Assembly (NCBI RefSeq): GCF_000189635.1
Contig: NW_002476194.1
Location: 1 to 64,000 of the forward strand
Direction of reading: 5' to 3'
DNA from: Tetrahymena thermophila SB210
Lineage: Eukaryota; Ciliophora; Oligohymenophorea; Hymenostomatida; Tetrahymenidae
Length of the DNA stretch: 64,000 nucleotides
The translations under genes and the position numbers were made by a program. Within the stretch, counting starts at the first letter, position 1, and every line of letters starts with the position of its first letter. Of this stretch, positions 1-12,163 are shown one piece after another. The notes beneath the pieces were generated by a model. The model did not search any database, was not told the DNA's origin, and worked only from the letters and a program-made list of their open reading frames with translations.

Positions 1-137
1 CCCAACCCCAACCCCAACCCCAACCCCAACCCCAACCCCAACCCCAACCCCAACCCCAACCCCAACCCCAACCCCAACCCCAACCCCAACCCCAACCCCA
101 ACCCCAACCCCAACCCCAACCCCAACCCCAACCCCAA
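1..137. repeat. Telomere, CCCCAA repeats
   Basis: About 22 uninterrupted CCCCAA units plus a partial first unit stand at the left edge. This is the C-rich strand of the Tetrahymena-type telomere (GGGGTT on the other strand) and reads inward 5' to 3' as expected at a left end. There are no variant units (Paramecium mixes CCCCAA with CCCAAA). Unique AT-rich DNA begins directly after, so the window starts at a natural macronuclear chromosome end. Confidence 0.98.
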
Positions 138-1562
138 TTCTTTAAATTGTTTATATAGACTATATATAATTATTCATTTTAAGAAAAGCTAGTTTACACT
201 TTCTCATTACAATCAATAATTATCAATTTATCAAAAATTCAAAAAAATAATTAATAGCTAATAAGCACTTCAAGTATATTTCTAATTCGTAACATTTGAT
301 TTAACTAAATCTAACGATAATAATATATTTTTTTACATAATGCAAACAATTTTACTAAATATTTTAAAGAATAAAAAATTTTGTTATGATCTTTGAGTTA
401 AATAAATATTTAAAACAGATGAAATTAAAATTTATTATTTAAAATATTTAAAGCTAATAAAATTAAAAACAACTAGGGACCTAAAATTATTACAAGATTT
501 TAATCTCAAAAGCAATATCCTCTAATTTTAAATTCATTCATAATATTATAAAATAATTTCATGACTCTTAATATTAAAAATGATCTATTAGTAAAAATAC
601 TTAAAGAAACACTTTCAATTTAATAAAAAAAATTTATAGAAAAATAAGCTTACAACATTATTAAAACTTTAAAATATTTAGGATACATCAAAATTAATTT
701 TGGAATTAAATAAATCAAATAATTTTAGCTAATAGAATGCAGAATAAATGAAAACTTGGCTAAATTATATTTTTTATATAATAAAAGTCATAAAAGAACA
801 TTTTATCTTACTAACTAATTAACAAAATGAAAAAATATTAACAAATGACCGTATTAAATGTAATAGACATATGTAATTATGATTAATTTCTATTCAAAGT
901 ACTAAAAAAATTAAAAGGTCTTTGGAGTTTTCTTTACAAATTGATATTTTTTAATTTTATAAAATTTTGTTACTCTTAGTTTGTAATTAATAATTTGACC
1001 GATTTATTCTGAGATTCTTAATTAAAAAATTCATCTTATCTTGATTACTCAAATATAAATATAATTAGAAAAATTTAATTTTTTACAACCCTAAATAATA
1101 AAAACAAAACCATTTAAGACTTTTCGTCATATTGTTTTTCTAAAATATTTAAATAATTTCATGTTTTATTTGAAGATTTAGGTTCTATTTAATAGAATCA
1201 TTATTACTAGAATTATTATATAGATTAATTTTCAGTAATTTATAAGTATTATATATTGAATGATCTGATTTATCTATTTTTAATGTATTAGTTAATTGTA
1301 AATTAAATGCTATAATTATAAAAGAACTTGATATTACCAAAATTTAGCTATTATCCATACTATTTTAATAATGAATTTGAATATTAGATCTAATTAATTA
1401 GATAGATGCAATAATAAACTTGAAATAGATACATATTATCACTGAATAAAATAGTTATTAACTATTAATGGGAAATTTTTATATAAATTTACTCGAAAAA
1501 TTATTAAAAAAATCCATAAAACATTTATAAAAATAAATTAAAAAAATATTGAGTATTATAAA
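138..1562. other. Subtelomeric gene-free stretch
   Basis: Very AT-rich DNA between the telomere and the first gene. I see no open frame of coding character on either strand, no repeat array and no subtelomeric satellite. The last few hundred bases presumably hold the promoter of the first gene, but no defined motif can be named. Confidence 0.6.
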
Positions 1563-2394
1563 ATGAAAAAAATAAACCCTTTATTGTCTTAAATTATTTA
1601 AAATAATCAAAGGATATCAGTTGCTCCTCTATTTAAGTTAGCAAAATTGCAAGAATAAGCTTTGTAAATAGTATGCAAGATATTTAGCTCATTAGAACCT
1701 ATAACTATCGAGGTTAATGCAACATAAGATGATGTTTATAAAGCAACTAAAGATATTTTTAAATCCTCTTTGTAACACTCATCTATTGCTTATACTCCTC
1801 ATGATGATAAAATTTTAGGTGTTGTTGTTTCATCTGATGTTTTTTAGATTTAAAAGCTATCAGATGAAGATGTTAATGAACTTCCAAATAGCATGTAAAG
1901 CGTATTTAGCTTACTCAATATTTGCTCTGAAAAATTCTATCACAAAAAGTAAATAGAAAAGCAAAAGTTGCTTGAAAATTAAATTCTTAGCTAGATGATG
2001 ATAGCTGTGCTGCCTGAAGCAGCAGGGATGAATTTAGGTGTCAATATATTACAACACAATCTTTAAATGGCTTAAATCAATAAATTTTAAATGGTAAATA
2101 AATAAAAAATTAATTTTAAAATTTTAATTAAATAAATAATAAATTAATTAATAGGCTAAAGTAGAATGTACTTCTAAAAAAAGTGCTTAACTAGGCTTAA
2201 AATTAGACTATGAAATTATTGATGAAGTCTACTATTAAAATGTTTCAATTGGAGATGAAAATAATTTTTGTTGGAAAGATGTGCCTACCAAATACAATGA
2301 AGAGAAGCTTACAATTCTTTCTAAATAAATTAAAGATTTTAATTCTGACAAATATAATTTTAACAAATAAAATATTTTACAATTTTTGTTTTGA
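1563..2394 (+). CDS. GNAT-family N-acetyltransferase-like protein
   Basis: Two exons, 1563-2093 and 2155-2394, separated by a 61-nt intron (GTAAAT...AATAG, phase 0), give 256 residues ending at TGA. The fold looks like the arylalkylamine/dopamine N-acetyltransferase branch of the GNAT superfamily. There is an early EPITIEV strand followed by a helix, a central DDKILGVVVSSD strand pair, and after the intron an ECTSKKSAQLGLKL segment followed by YEIIDEVYY. That last part matches the usual pattern of a Thr/Ser-rich helix start, a Gly before the last strands and a closing aromatic strand. Such enzymes move acetyl from acetyl-CoA to amines. The acetyl-CoA loop (QxxGxG/A) is not clearly seen, so the activity is an inference. 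It is the first gene from the telomere, about 1.4 kb inward. Confidence 0.5.
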
Positions 2395-2662
2395 TTGATT
2401 TATTTATTTAATTGTGCTTCATGTTTTATTTTTTTATTTCTTATGCTGAGATTAATTTGTTTCATTTCTTTTTTCTAAGACATCTTAAAATTTAAATTTT
2501 TACTTAGCCTAGCTAGATAAATTATTTATTTTATCTTTTTTATACAGAAATTTATATCAAAATAATTATGAGATTTTAGAATTTATTGAGTTAATTTTAA
2601 TAAGGATTCAGGTTTATTATAAAAAATATATTAAGGACTAACAATTTGATATAAAAGAAAAT

Positions 2663-3922
2663 ATGAACTCTAAAACAGAAAAATAGAGAATTTGCCCTAC
2701 TCACAAACTTCAATCTACTTAAATATGTTTGAATTTAAAATGTTAGTTAAATAGAATACTTTGCTAAAAATGTATTTAAAATCATTAATCACATGCTTCT
2801 GATTTGATAGAATTGAAATAATCATAAGAGTTTGAAAATTTAGATTTAGATTTAAATGGTTAAGTTAAGTAATAAGTTTTGTAAGCTATCTTTAATTAAG
2901 CTAGTAGTTTAGGTAAAATATTTTAGTAAGTAGAATAATTAGAAAATATAAGGAAAAAATTCAACAAATCGTTGGATAATCTTAAAAAGTAGTACTTTCT
3001 ATCTTTGAAAATTGATGAGCAAATTTTTGAACCTACTTCTATTTTAAATATCATCAACTAGAACTCATATTCATAAGAAGGATTAACAAACTATTTTAGT
3101 GATATTTAGAAAACTAATTAAATATAATAATATAATATTTAGGCCTTTTAGGATCAAATTGATTCAGTTGGCAAGTCTATTAATAGTATTGATCAATCAA
3201 TTCTAGGATTGGTTAATTCAATTTCAATCTTCTAAACTTAAAGTGCATTAAAAGATGAATAGACTAGATTTAATCAAGAAACTAAAAGCCATGCTCAAAA
3301 TGTTTAATAATAGCAAAAAATTAGCTAAAACAATATTAAAAATTAACATGAAAACAATCAATAAATAAAAAATCATCAATCTATAGACTAAAAAGAAGAT
3401 CTTTTTGAGAAATAAATACAGTAGAACTAAGTGTTTTCTTAATTATTAAATCCTTTACTTTCTTAAAAGATAGACTTTTAAAGTCTATCTAAAAAAGTTG
3501 TAAAATCCCTAGTTTATCGAATAGAATTCGATGGATGTTCTAAAGGCAATCCTGGGTTGGCAGGTGTTGGATTTTTGATTAAGCAACATGAAAATAATAG
3601 CTAAGTGTTAGAATCATTTGCTGTCAATGTTGGTACTAAAACGAACAATTAATCTGAGTACTTAGCATTAATTTATGGTTTATATGTATCCTTAAAAATA
3701 GGTATATAAAAGTTATTTATTTAAGGTGACTCTCAGCTTATAATATATTAAATGACTGGGAAGTATAACTGTAGTAATGATAATATTAAAAAATATTACG
3801 AACTTTGCAAGATGCTATAATCTAAATTTTAACAAACATCATTTAACCATGTTTATAGAGAGTAAAATAAAGAAGCAGATCACCTCTCGAATGTTGCAAT
3901 AAGCAAATAAAATAAAAACTGA
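2663..3922 (+). CDS. B-box zinc finger / RNase HI fusion protein
   Basis: One unbroken exon of 419 residues. Residues 10-44 form a B-box-like zinc finger (C11, H14, C22, C27, C34, C37, H41, H44). A Gln- and Asn-rich, probably coiled-coil region follows to about 280. The C-terminal part from about 285 is an RNase H type 1 domain with all four catalytic acids in their usual motifs: D290 in FDGCSKGNPG, E332 in NNQSEYLAL, D356 in GDSQL and D406 in EADHLS. The basic protrusion of the E. coli enzyme is absent, as in plant and archaeal RVT_3-like forms. RNase HI cuts the RNA of RNA-DNA hybrids. The finger presumably sets location or partners (inference). No reverse transcriptase or other element part is nearby, so I read it as a cellular gene. 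Confidence 0.8.
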
Positions 3923-4301
3923 TTAATAGAAATTACAGTTCTAATTTGTTTTGCTTAAATTAATTAAACTGTTTCTATCATTTATATGTAAATATTTTCG
4001 TAAAAAAAAATTTGGTTTTATATATAAAAAGACTATATATTGTAAAAAGTTCAAATAAAACCATAGAATAAACTAATTTCATTCGAATAACATCAACTTT
4101 TTATTTACAAGTATTTGTTTACATTATTATAAAAATGTAAAAAAAAATATTTTAAAAATTACAAATAAAAAAGCCAAAATATATTTTGGACTGAAATTCA
4201 AGCATTTTAAATAAATGTTTAAAAAATTAAAATTAAAACTACAAATTAATTTAGATTTATTGGCTTTTAAAATATGGAAATATTTTAAAATATATGCTCA
4301 A
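3923..4301. other. Intergenic stretch between convergent genes
   Basis: AT-rich spacer between the ends of two convergent genes. Nothing beyond presumed 3' untranslated sequence can be recognised; no canonical polyadenylation signal stands out. Confidence 0.6.
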
Positions 4302-7300
4302 TCATATGTTTTGATTTAAAAATTAATTTTATAAGGTTTTATATTTAGTATCTAATTATTATATAGGTGAATTTTTTGGAGAATTCACATTCGAATTGAC
4401 ATGTTCAAAATCTGCATCACCTACAAATCTATGACTATTTGTTTCACTCACATCATCTCTGTTATCTTTAAATGTTTTCTTACTATCTAACCTTTCTAAC
4501 TTATTTACTTTATAAATAGATCTATTACCTATTTAATTGTAAATCGATTATGCAGAAGAGTGGTATTAAGATAAAGCTTTTTTAAATGGCCTTAGAGGTT
4601 GGGGACTATCTAAGTTAGAGTAGTGTTATTCCTAGTTAGACATATGCAGGTTTTATAAAATAACATCTTGATACTAACTTATGTTATCAAATTATTTATT
4701 CTAAGATTAATATTCAGATTGGTTATCATCTTATTACTTTTACTGTGAAAACTGCTATGTGATAGTTGCATCTCTGTCTTCTTCATTCTATTATTTATCT
4801 TCCGGAGTTTTAGGACTTCCTATGTTAACATAAATTACCTTTATGATTATTTTTTATGTACTAAAAATTTTTATTTGGTATCGTCCTTAGTCTTTAGTTT
4901 AAGCTTATATTGAAAAGAAAAGAGAACCGTTGATAATATCTACACTATTAATCCATGAAGGAAGAAGGGAGTTGAGTGAAAGTTCTTTTTCTTTCTCTAC
5001 TTCAATTACTTTTTATTTGTTGAAGAATGATTTTTTCTCGAATGGCCTATATACTTTAATGCAGTGAATTTAATGAGTGTAGCAATCTAAACTTAGTTTT
5101 CTTGCTATTGGGAAGTAACTTTGTTTTTCGCTGGTGAAACCTAACGCAATAGCCTTTAAATTTTCCTTAATAAGAGGCATGATGAATTCAGAGACAGATA
5201 TTTCTTATTAGAGCTGTTAAATCAGATTAATCTACTCATCTATCTTTTGTTAATTATAAATAGGTTGAGGAACAGGTTGGTATAACACAATGTCTCCATC
5301 AGTAATGAATTCTACATACATCTTAGTCCAGTCTTTTTCAGATAGTCCTTCTTTTAATGCTTGTTATTTTAGCATCTAAATAACGTTTTCAGCTGTTTTA
5401 TCTATCTATGCGAAGTAGATAGATACTAATCCTATCATAAAGTGAGAAAACAAGCTAGCAGGATTCTACAAATCATTTAGTACTTTTGGCTTATTGTAGT
5501 GTTTAAGACACCACTTATGTATTGAATCCAAAATATTTTTATAGTTTAGTTATCCATTTTTTTACATATAGATAAAGCAATTGTAATTGTAATTTACTTT
5601 TTATTCTTTTAAGTGTTTCTGAATCTGCTTGACTTCCTGATTGCTCATGTTTTTGACAATTTTCTAGCTTAGGTTTAATAGTTATTTAGAATTGTTCTTG
5701 CTTTATACCTATTTAGCAGAGCTTTTATTGAGGGTGCTCTGAGCCATACGAGCGTTTTAAGATTTGGTCATATCATTATGAACTCTTGAATCATTGCAAG
5801 AATTGTCATTTTTATCTATTTCGGTTGTCTTTTTATCTAATTTTAAATAAGTTAACTCTCGTAACACTATTTATTTGATTATAGTATACTTATAAGATTT
5901 CCATATTTCTAATCCATCTTCTAAGCAGTTTTCTAAGATAGGAATTTATAAATAATATTATTTATTCAGATCAATTTGGAGTGGCATTTGCAACAGTTTA
6001 AATCTTCTTAAGAAGTTTATTAAGATAGATTTATGATTATAAATGGTTATAATCACAAAAAGAGGTAGAAATATTTCAAATAGGATAGTAAATACATAGT
6101 ATGCTGGTATTATGTCTAAGTGTATTTCGAAAGTATCGGTTGAGTAAGTATAGCCATCAGTTGCATTGACCATTAAACGAATAACTTGATTATACTAGCT
6201 TAGATCGATTTGCCCATAGAATGTCCTGCTTGACTTTTCAAAGTTAATCCAATAATTTTGAGGTATCAATATATAATTATTATCTTTCTAGATGTAAGCT
6301 GAATAGGAAACAGATTAGCTATCTTTGTCAAGGAAAATATTGCTATCGAATGTGTATTAGAAATTAGTTAGGACACTCAATGATTTTCCATTTTAATTTT
6401 TACTTTCAAAATCCTATTATAAGCTCTTTTTAGGATTTTTAAAAATAGGGCTATTTAATTTGATAAATTTGCAATTTGAGTAGGTAAGAAGTTAGGTTAT
6501 TTAATAGTTTAATCCATCATTTATAATTATGTTAAATGAAATATTATTTGTATTAGTAAAATTTGCAAAATAAAGCCTCTATTAAAGAATCATGTTAACG
6601 CTTTTCAGATCTCCAGATAATGTTATTCCGCTAAGATCTTGCTTAAAAATTACATTTAATTACTTGTATTATTTATTGATAAAAACTCCTTATGCAGGGC
6701 TTGTGATGATCTATATTGAAACTTAATCAGATGGAGTAGAGATTAAATTTAGATCAGCCTAGAATTGCAAAGATCCCTATATATTAAATATAACTGGAAA
6801 ACTGATAACTTTCTGATTCAAAACATAAAGGATATGGTTAGTCTAAGCAGATGAGAAAGAACTGAAAGCTTAGCTTATTATATTTTGTTTATACTAAATT
6901 ACATAGCTTTAGCTATCTACTATTTAATTCTACTAACATAAATTAAAAATATTTTATGATATTTGACTAGTTATTCCTATTGAAGAATAAATAAAATCAG
7001 TATTAAATAGCTTCTCTTTTATTTCAAATACAAACTCTATTGTTTCTGAGTCATTTTTAACTTATTGCTGAAGAAGCTCTTTTTCGATATTTATCATCAA
7101 CATTTATTGCTGTAATTAAAACGAGCTCCAGGTAGGAAGCATTTGCAACTAGAAAAAATTATTATAATAATAAGCTGAAGTGATCATAACTTATCTCATA
7201 ACATTAGGTAAAATTTCAGTAATCTATTCAATAAATGAAAAAATAATATTTAATTAAATTAAAAATAAAATTTCAATAATAAAATTTTCAAAAATTTGTA

Positions 7301-9653
7301 TTTCTACTAAAATAAAAATTTAATTAGTTTTTGATATTAGATTAAAATATTTTATAGTTTCATTTTATTTTGTAAAATTATGTGAAAAAAAGAAAAAAGA
7401 AATAAGAATTAGTCAAATATGAAATTTAATTTATTGCTTAAAATAACAAATTCGGTTCTGGGAATTACATTATTTTTTTTTTATTAAAATTAAAAGAAAA
7501 AATTTATTTACTTAAACACCAATTTGCTGCCCCACAGAAAACCAATTATTTTGATTCAAGCTAACTATTTTATTTGGATCAGTACAGTCGAAAAAATTAA
7601 TATTAAGATTTTTATTAGTAAATAAATTAAATTAGACTATTCCGCTTCCCATAGCTAAATATGCAGTATTATAATTACTAGAGAGGCACAAGTCATATGC
7701 AGATATTTGATTGTTGTAAGAATATTACTATATTATTTTTGGGTTTTTTAGGTTAGTTATATCAACCAGCTATAGCTATCCACTAAATACTGATAGAGTG
7801 AGGATATATTAGTCATTAGATATTAAATAGGCTCTTTGGGTCGAGCCTTATATATAAATATTGCTTATTAGTGATAAATTTTTGAGATCAGTAATATTAA
7901 TAATAGCTATTCCATAGTCACTGTTAGATATAACCATGAAAAATTTAGTAATGGATATACTAAAATCTTGACCAGCGCTTATAGGAAAGAATGAATAAGT
8001 TTAGGGTTTATTCAAATAGCTTACATCATAAACATAAATACCTAGATTTTAGTAGTTAGCTATAACATATTTTTCATTTAGATATGTTTAAATGAACGAG
8101 CAACTGTATTAAGCTGGAGTATTAGTTGATATTGATGATATTAAATTTGGATTTGTGAAATTAGTAATATTTACTATCATTAATCCAGCATATCCTGCAG
8201 CTACAAAAATAGTATTTAAATTTTAAGAAACAATAGCATAATTTGCATTTATTTATTATAAGTTAAAGCTGTTGTTACTTATAATTTTTGGTTGTTACAA
8301 GTTTGTTATGTTTAAAAAATATAAATTGGAATCTCCAACAACTAGCTAACTTGTATTGTAAATTTAAACTGCAAACGAATGAGAATTACTATCAATATTT
8401 AAAACATTATTAGCTTAAAGAGTATAGTTAATTGGATCTATATTTAAAATTATTACACCATCAGTTCCTTTAGAATAATAAAGCAGATTCTGCTAAATAA
8501 AGCATCTATTTCCTGAGTTGCTAACGAATTTAAATGAATTATATAAAATGTTATTATTTATGCTAAGGATATTTGGTTATTAATTTTGATAGTTAGATGT
8601 AATATTTTTGTAAATATTAACACATTTATCTGTAAAAGAAATTAGGTATTGACTGTTAAATAATAATTTCAGGTCATATGTTTTTGTATATATAGGTAAA
8701 AGCTGATAAAAAAACTAATTAAATGAAGGAGTGTACTGGAATTAGATAATTTTTATTGCATTAAAAGCTTCCTCTGCTATCAAATAACTCTAATTTAAAT
8801 TAGTTTGTATGTATTGCATCTAAAGATAGCTTTTATCTTAAATTTATTGCTAAAAAGTTATATTCTAAACGTTCCTTGTCGTTATGAAAGAGGTGAAGTT
8901 TCCAAAATAAATACCTTATGTTGATGTTTAAATAGCAAAGGCGTTATTAGGTAGCATGACCATTCTAGTAACATAGGTATTGTATTAAGTAAAAACTAAT
9001 CCATTTGATTTTGCTATTACAGTATTTGTTTGAGTACTTAAATTAAGAAATTCAATAACATTTATTTAGTAACCTTATCCTAGTAGAAGGTATTTATCGC
9101 TAATAATCAAAGCGCTCATGATGGAAGGATCAGAGGTTTTAATATCATATGTAGAAGAAAGGACAACTAAATTATAAGTGTCTATGAATTGAATCTACCT
9201 TTCAGTAAATATTAATATTACTTATTCACTAGGAATTTCTTAAACATCAATTAAATTGCTTGATGGCCCACCATATATTAAAGTATTTGTAATTTTTTAT
9301 TCTTTTTTATTGTAGATTTAAATCTAAGAATTTTTAATAATCCAAATACTTTAAGTGTAAGACTAAAATATTTTTAAAACTTTAGAGGCATCCTAAAGCA
9401 AGAAGGTATAAGAGACATCATCATTGTTATCTATATTGAAAATAACAACACCGCAAGTATTGCTCCATCCAATAAATGAGCTATTTGTACTATTCAAGGC
9501 AATGATATTTTTAAGAGGAGTATTCTAACTGCATATTTAAGAATACAATATATTTGAAAGTGGTGTTTTAGTAAAAACAAAATTATCTAAAACCTAGCAA
9601 TAGCAAACCTAAACTAAGATAAAGAGTTTTACTAATAAAATTTTAGTTCTCAT
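4302..9653 (-). CDS. LVIVD-repeat / cadherin-like single-pass membrane protein
   Basis: Read as one gene of two exons, 9653-7512 and 7223-4302, joined in phase 0 over a 288-nt intron (GTAAATAAAT...TTGAATAG): 1687 residues. The N-terminus is a signal peptide (MRTKILLVKLFILVQVCYC). The first 700 residues contain LVIVD-type beta-propeller repeats, seen as GLMIVNITNFTNP, GIAIINITDLKN and LQLVDITNLKNP. After the intron come dystroglycan/cadherin-like beta domains, then one membrane helix near residue 1090 (AYYVFTILFEIFLPLFVIITI) and a cytoplasmic tail of about 575 residues rich in Gln, Lys and Ser. The family is common in Tetrahymena and suggests surface adhesion or sensing, but the function is unknown. 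Without the splice the second half would lack a signal peptide and the first half a membrane anchor. Confidence 0.7.
7224..7511 (-). other. Intron joining LVIVD and cadherin-like halves
   Basis: A 288-nt AT-rich intron with GTAAATAAATTT donor and TTGAATAG acceptor, phase 0 on both sides. It contains TGA codons in the reading frame, so it cannot be coding. Splicing restores the sequence GQQIGVQ-ITEILPN, a typical propeller-to-cadherin-domain joint of this ciliate family. Confidence 0.65.
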
Positions 9654-10135
9654 TTGATTTTTTTTGTTTTGCTTCTACTTTATTTATTATTGTTATTATT
9701 TATTTATTACTTTGTTTGATTAAATAAATAAATAACAAGTGTTATTTTTCATATTTTAATTTGACTTTACTTGACTTAATTTATTTCTGCAATATGTGAT
9801 TATAAATGTTAAAAAATAACATAAATTCAAGTGTTTTGATTACGCAATTTTACTGAATTCCCCCTGCTTTTACATGCATAAATAAATTTAGAAGGATCAC
9901 TTCTCATTTTTTAGTAAATGTAAACTAACAAAAAAATATGACAAAATAACATTATTAAATTTTTCTTGCGAATTGTAAAAAAAAATTTGAATAATTTATC
10001 ATGCATTCATAGAAACTAAAAAATAAAAAATTTGGATTCAAGAGTCATCACACCACTTAAATAAATATAAATAATATTGTAAACATAAAGATCAGAAATC
10101 TAATTTATCAAAAGAAAATAATTGCTTTAAAGACT
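9654..10135. other. Intergenic stretch
   Basis: AT-rich spacer holding the presumed promoter of the LVIVD gene and the 3' end of the next minus-strand gene. No coding frame or repeat is seen. Confidence 0.55.
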
Positions 10136-11552
10136 TCATTCCTTTATAAGACTAAGTTTTTAATTTATTTCGCTTATAAATTTCTTTAAATTGCATTCAT
10201 TAATTTAAATACTATTACTTATCTTAATTTCAATTCTATATTAATCATTATTTAGTTTTAGATACAAATCGTTGGAACTATATTATGCATTTTGTAAATC
10301 TTTTAACCTTGCTATATTGGTTTCATTATCGTTGTTTGAGTTTGCTTTTGGTTCTTCGTTAGATAAATTTATTTAACTGAATTTATTTAAAAATTTAAAA
10401 AATTATATAATAATTATTTTTATATTAAAAATAGTTTTAAATTACGAAGCTTTATTTAATTTCGTTGCAGATTACAAAAATTCAGATGAAAAAACAAACT
10501 TTGGAATATCATCTTATAGTTTTTATATCTAATATTGATTTTAAGTTAGTTCTTTTTTCTATTTTTAGCTTTTTTTCATTTCTCTACTTTTATCAGAATC
10601 TTCTTGGTTTTAACAGTTAATTTTTCTATTTATAGATAAAATTTTTAGGTTTTTATCTAGAAATTAAATAATTTAATAGTAAATAATTTTTGTGATATGT
10701 AAGCTATAGAAATAAATAATTAAATATACTAAATTGGCAGATAACTACAAAACTCTGAAATACTTTCAAATATGTTTTGAAATTTCATCTCATTATTCTT
10801 TTGTTCAAACTATTTTCTTAGATTATTTAATTTTTTAATTGAAACTAATTTAATAAAATACTTTACGGTGAAAGTGAATGATTTAAATTAAGGTATTTAG
10901 AATAAAAAATATTTAAATTTTTTTTTAAGCTCTCTCCTTAGCTCTTTCTTTAACTTTAATATTTTATAGGAGTTATATCAAGACTATCAAATAAAAAAAG
11001 TTATTATTATTTTAAAATATTTAATAAAAATCTTTACTTGAATAGAGAGTCCTGTTTTTGTTTTGTAACTGAGTGTACAAAATTATCAAATGAGATTTCA
11101 ATATTTTTATTTGAGTTTTTAAAGTCAATTAAATCCTATTTTAAGCTTATTTACTATTCTCTTTATTCGTTTTCTTAAATAAAATTTTAAATTTATAAAA
11201 TATAATTTAAACTATTTTTCATGCTTATCTAAAACCTTTCAACAAATTGACAAACCTCCTTAGAATTTAAATTTTTATTTTTTTACTCTACGTAATTAAA
11301 ATAAATTGATTATTTAAAAGAATTTCTTTTATTAATGTGCTCTTTTAGCTGTTTCCAATCATTTAAACAGTATTAATGAAATTTCTACTTTATATTTTAT
11401 GAAATTAAATTTTAATCTATCTCTTCTTTAAATATTTTTAGTTAATCCTCATGAATTTCAAATAACACCTTAAGTTTTTATAAATATTCACAAGTCAGTG
11501 AGTTTAAATATTGAAATGAATTTATTTCTGCTACATCTTTTGTTTTTCTCAT
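10136..11552 (-). CDS. Uncharacterised coiled-coil protein, multi-exon, model incomplete
   Basis: The first exon starts MRKTKDVAEINSFQYL and reads openly to at least 11038 as a charged, coiled-coil-rich protein. The middle (about 10976-10710) has its best coding sense in another frame (KELRRELKKKF, RKQFEQKNNEMKF). The 3' part (about 10670-10136) reads cleanly through KNLKILSINRK, QEDSDKSREMKK and DDIPKFVFSSEF, over a likely in-frame intron (GTAATTT...ATTCAG), to NECNLKKFISEINQ and TGA. The frame changes imply at least two more introns whose exact joints I could not fix. The C-terminal pattern resembles a large Tetrahymena family of B-box/coiled-coil proteins of unknown role, but no zinc finger is seen here. 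The gene is real but its exact model is uncertain. Confidence 0.45.
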
Positions 11553-12163
11553 TTGAATTTATTATGATAATTTTTAATAATACAATTTTTTTCCTAACAC
11601 AATTTATCTGCAAATTTAATTTAAAAATTGCAAACAAAAAAATATGACTAATTTTAAGTAGAAAATAAACTTACTAAAATTTAAATTAAGAATACAAAAA
11701 ACTATCCCATTTATCTAAATTGAAACATTTTATCAATCAACCTAAACTGATCAAAATAATTAAAATCATTTCATATTATATTTTTTATGTGAATAAATGA
11801 AATAAAATTGTTATTCATAAATATAATTTTTTAATTGTTTTACTTGCTTTATGTATGTTATGCAAGTATATGACTAATTTTAAGTAAAAAGATGTTAGTA
11901 AGTTAAACTAAAATTTTATTTTTACTTTAAGTCAAAATAGCAATTAAATATTTAATTTTTATTTGCTCATATAATAGTTTTTTATTTATTATGTTAATAA
12001 AAATTATGTTTTTTATAATACTATAGAAAAAAAAAAAGCTTAGTTATTATTTTATAATGTTGCAACAGATTAATTAACACTATAATTCAGTGGATTCATA
12101 TTATATATATAAATATTTATATATTTATTTTGATAGTTTGTAAAGAAAATAAATTAAATATGT
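11553..12163. other. Intergenic stretch
   Basis: AT-rich spacer between two minus-strand genes. It contains long A and T runs and no coding frame of note. Confidence 0.55.

Noticed and set aside
2210-2398. A 62-residue ORF on the plus strand
   Set aside because: It lies in the wrong frame across the second exon of the acetyltransferase-like gene.
3500-3922. RNase H domain as a retroelement remnant
   Set aside because: No reverse transcriptase, integrase, LTR or poly-A tail nearby; the domain sits in an intact single-exon gene with its own zinc finger.
4302-7199. A separate gene starting at the ATG at 7199
   Set aside because: It would be a membrane protein without a signal peptide; the in-phase splice to the upstream LVIVD exon explains it better.
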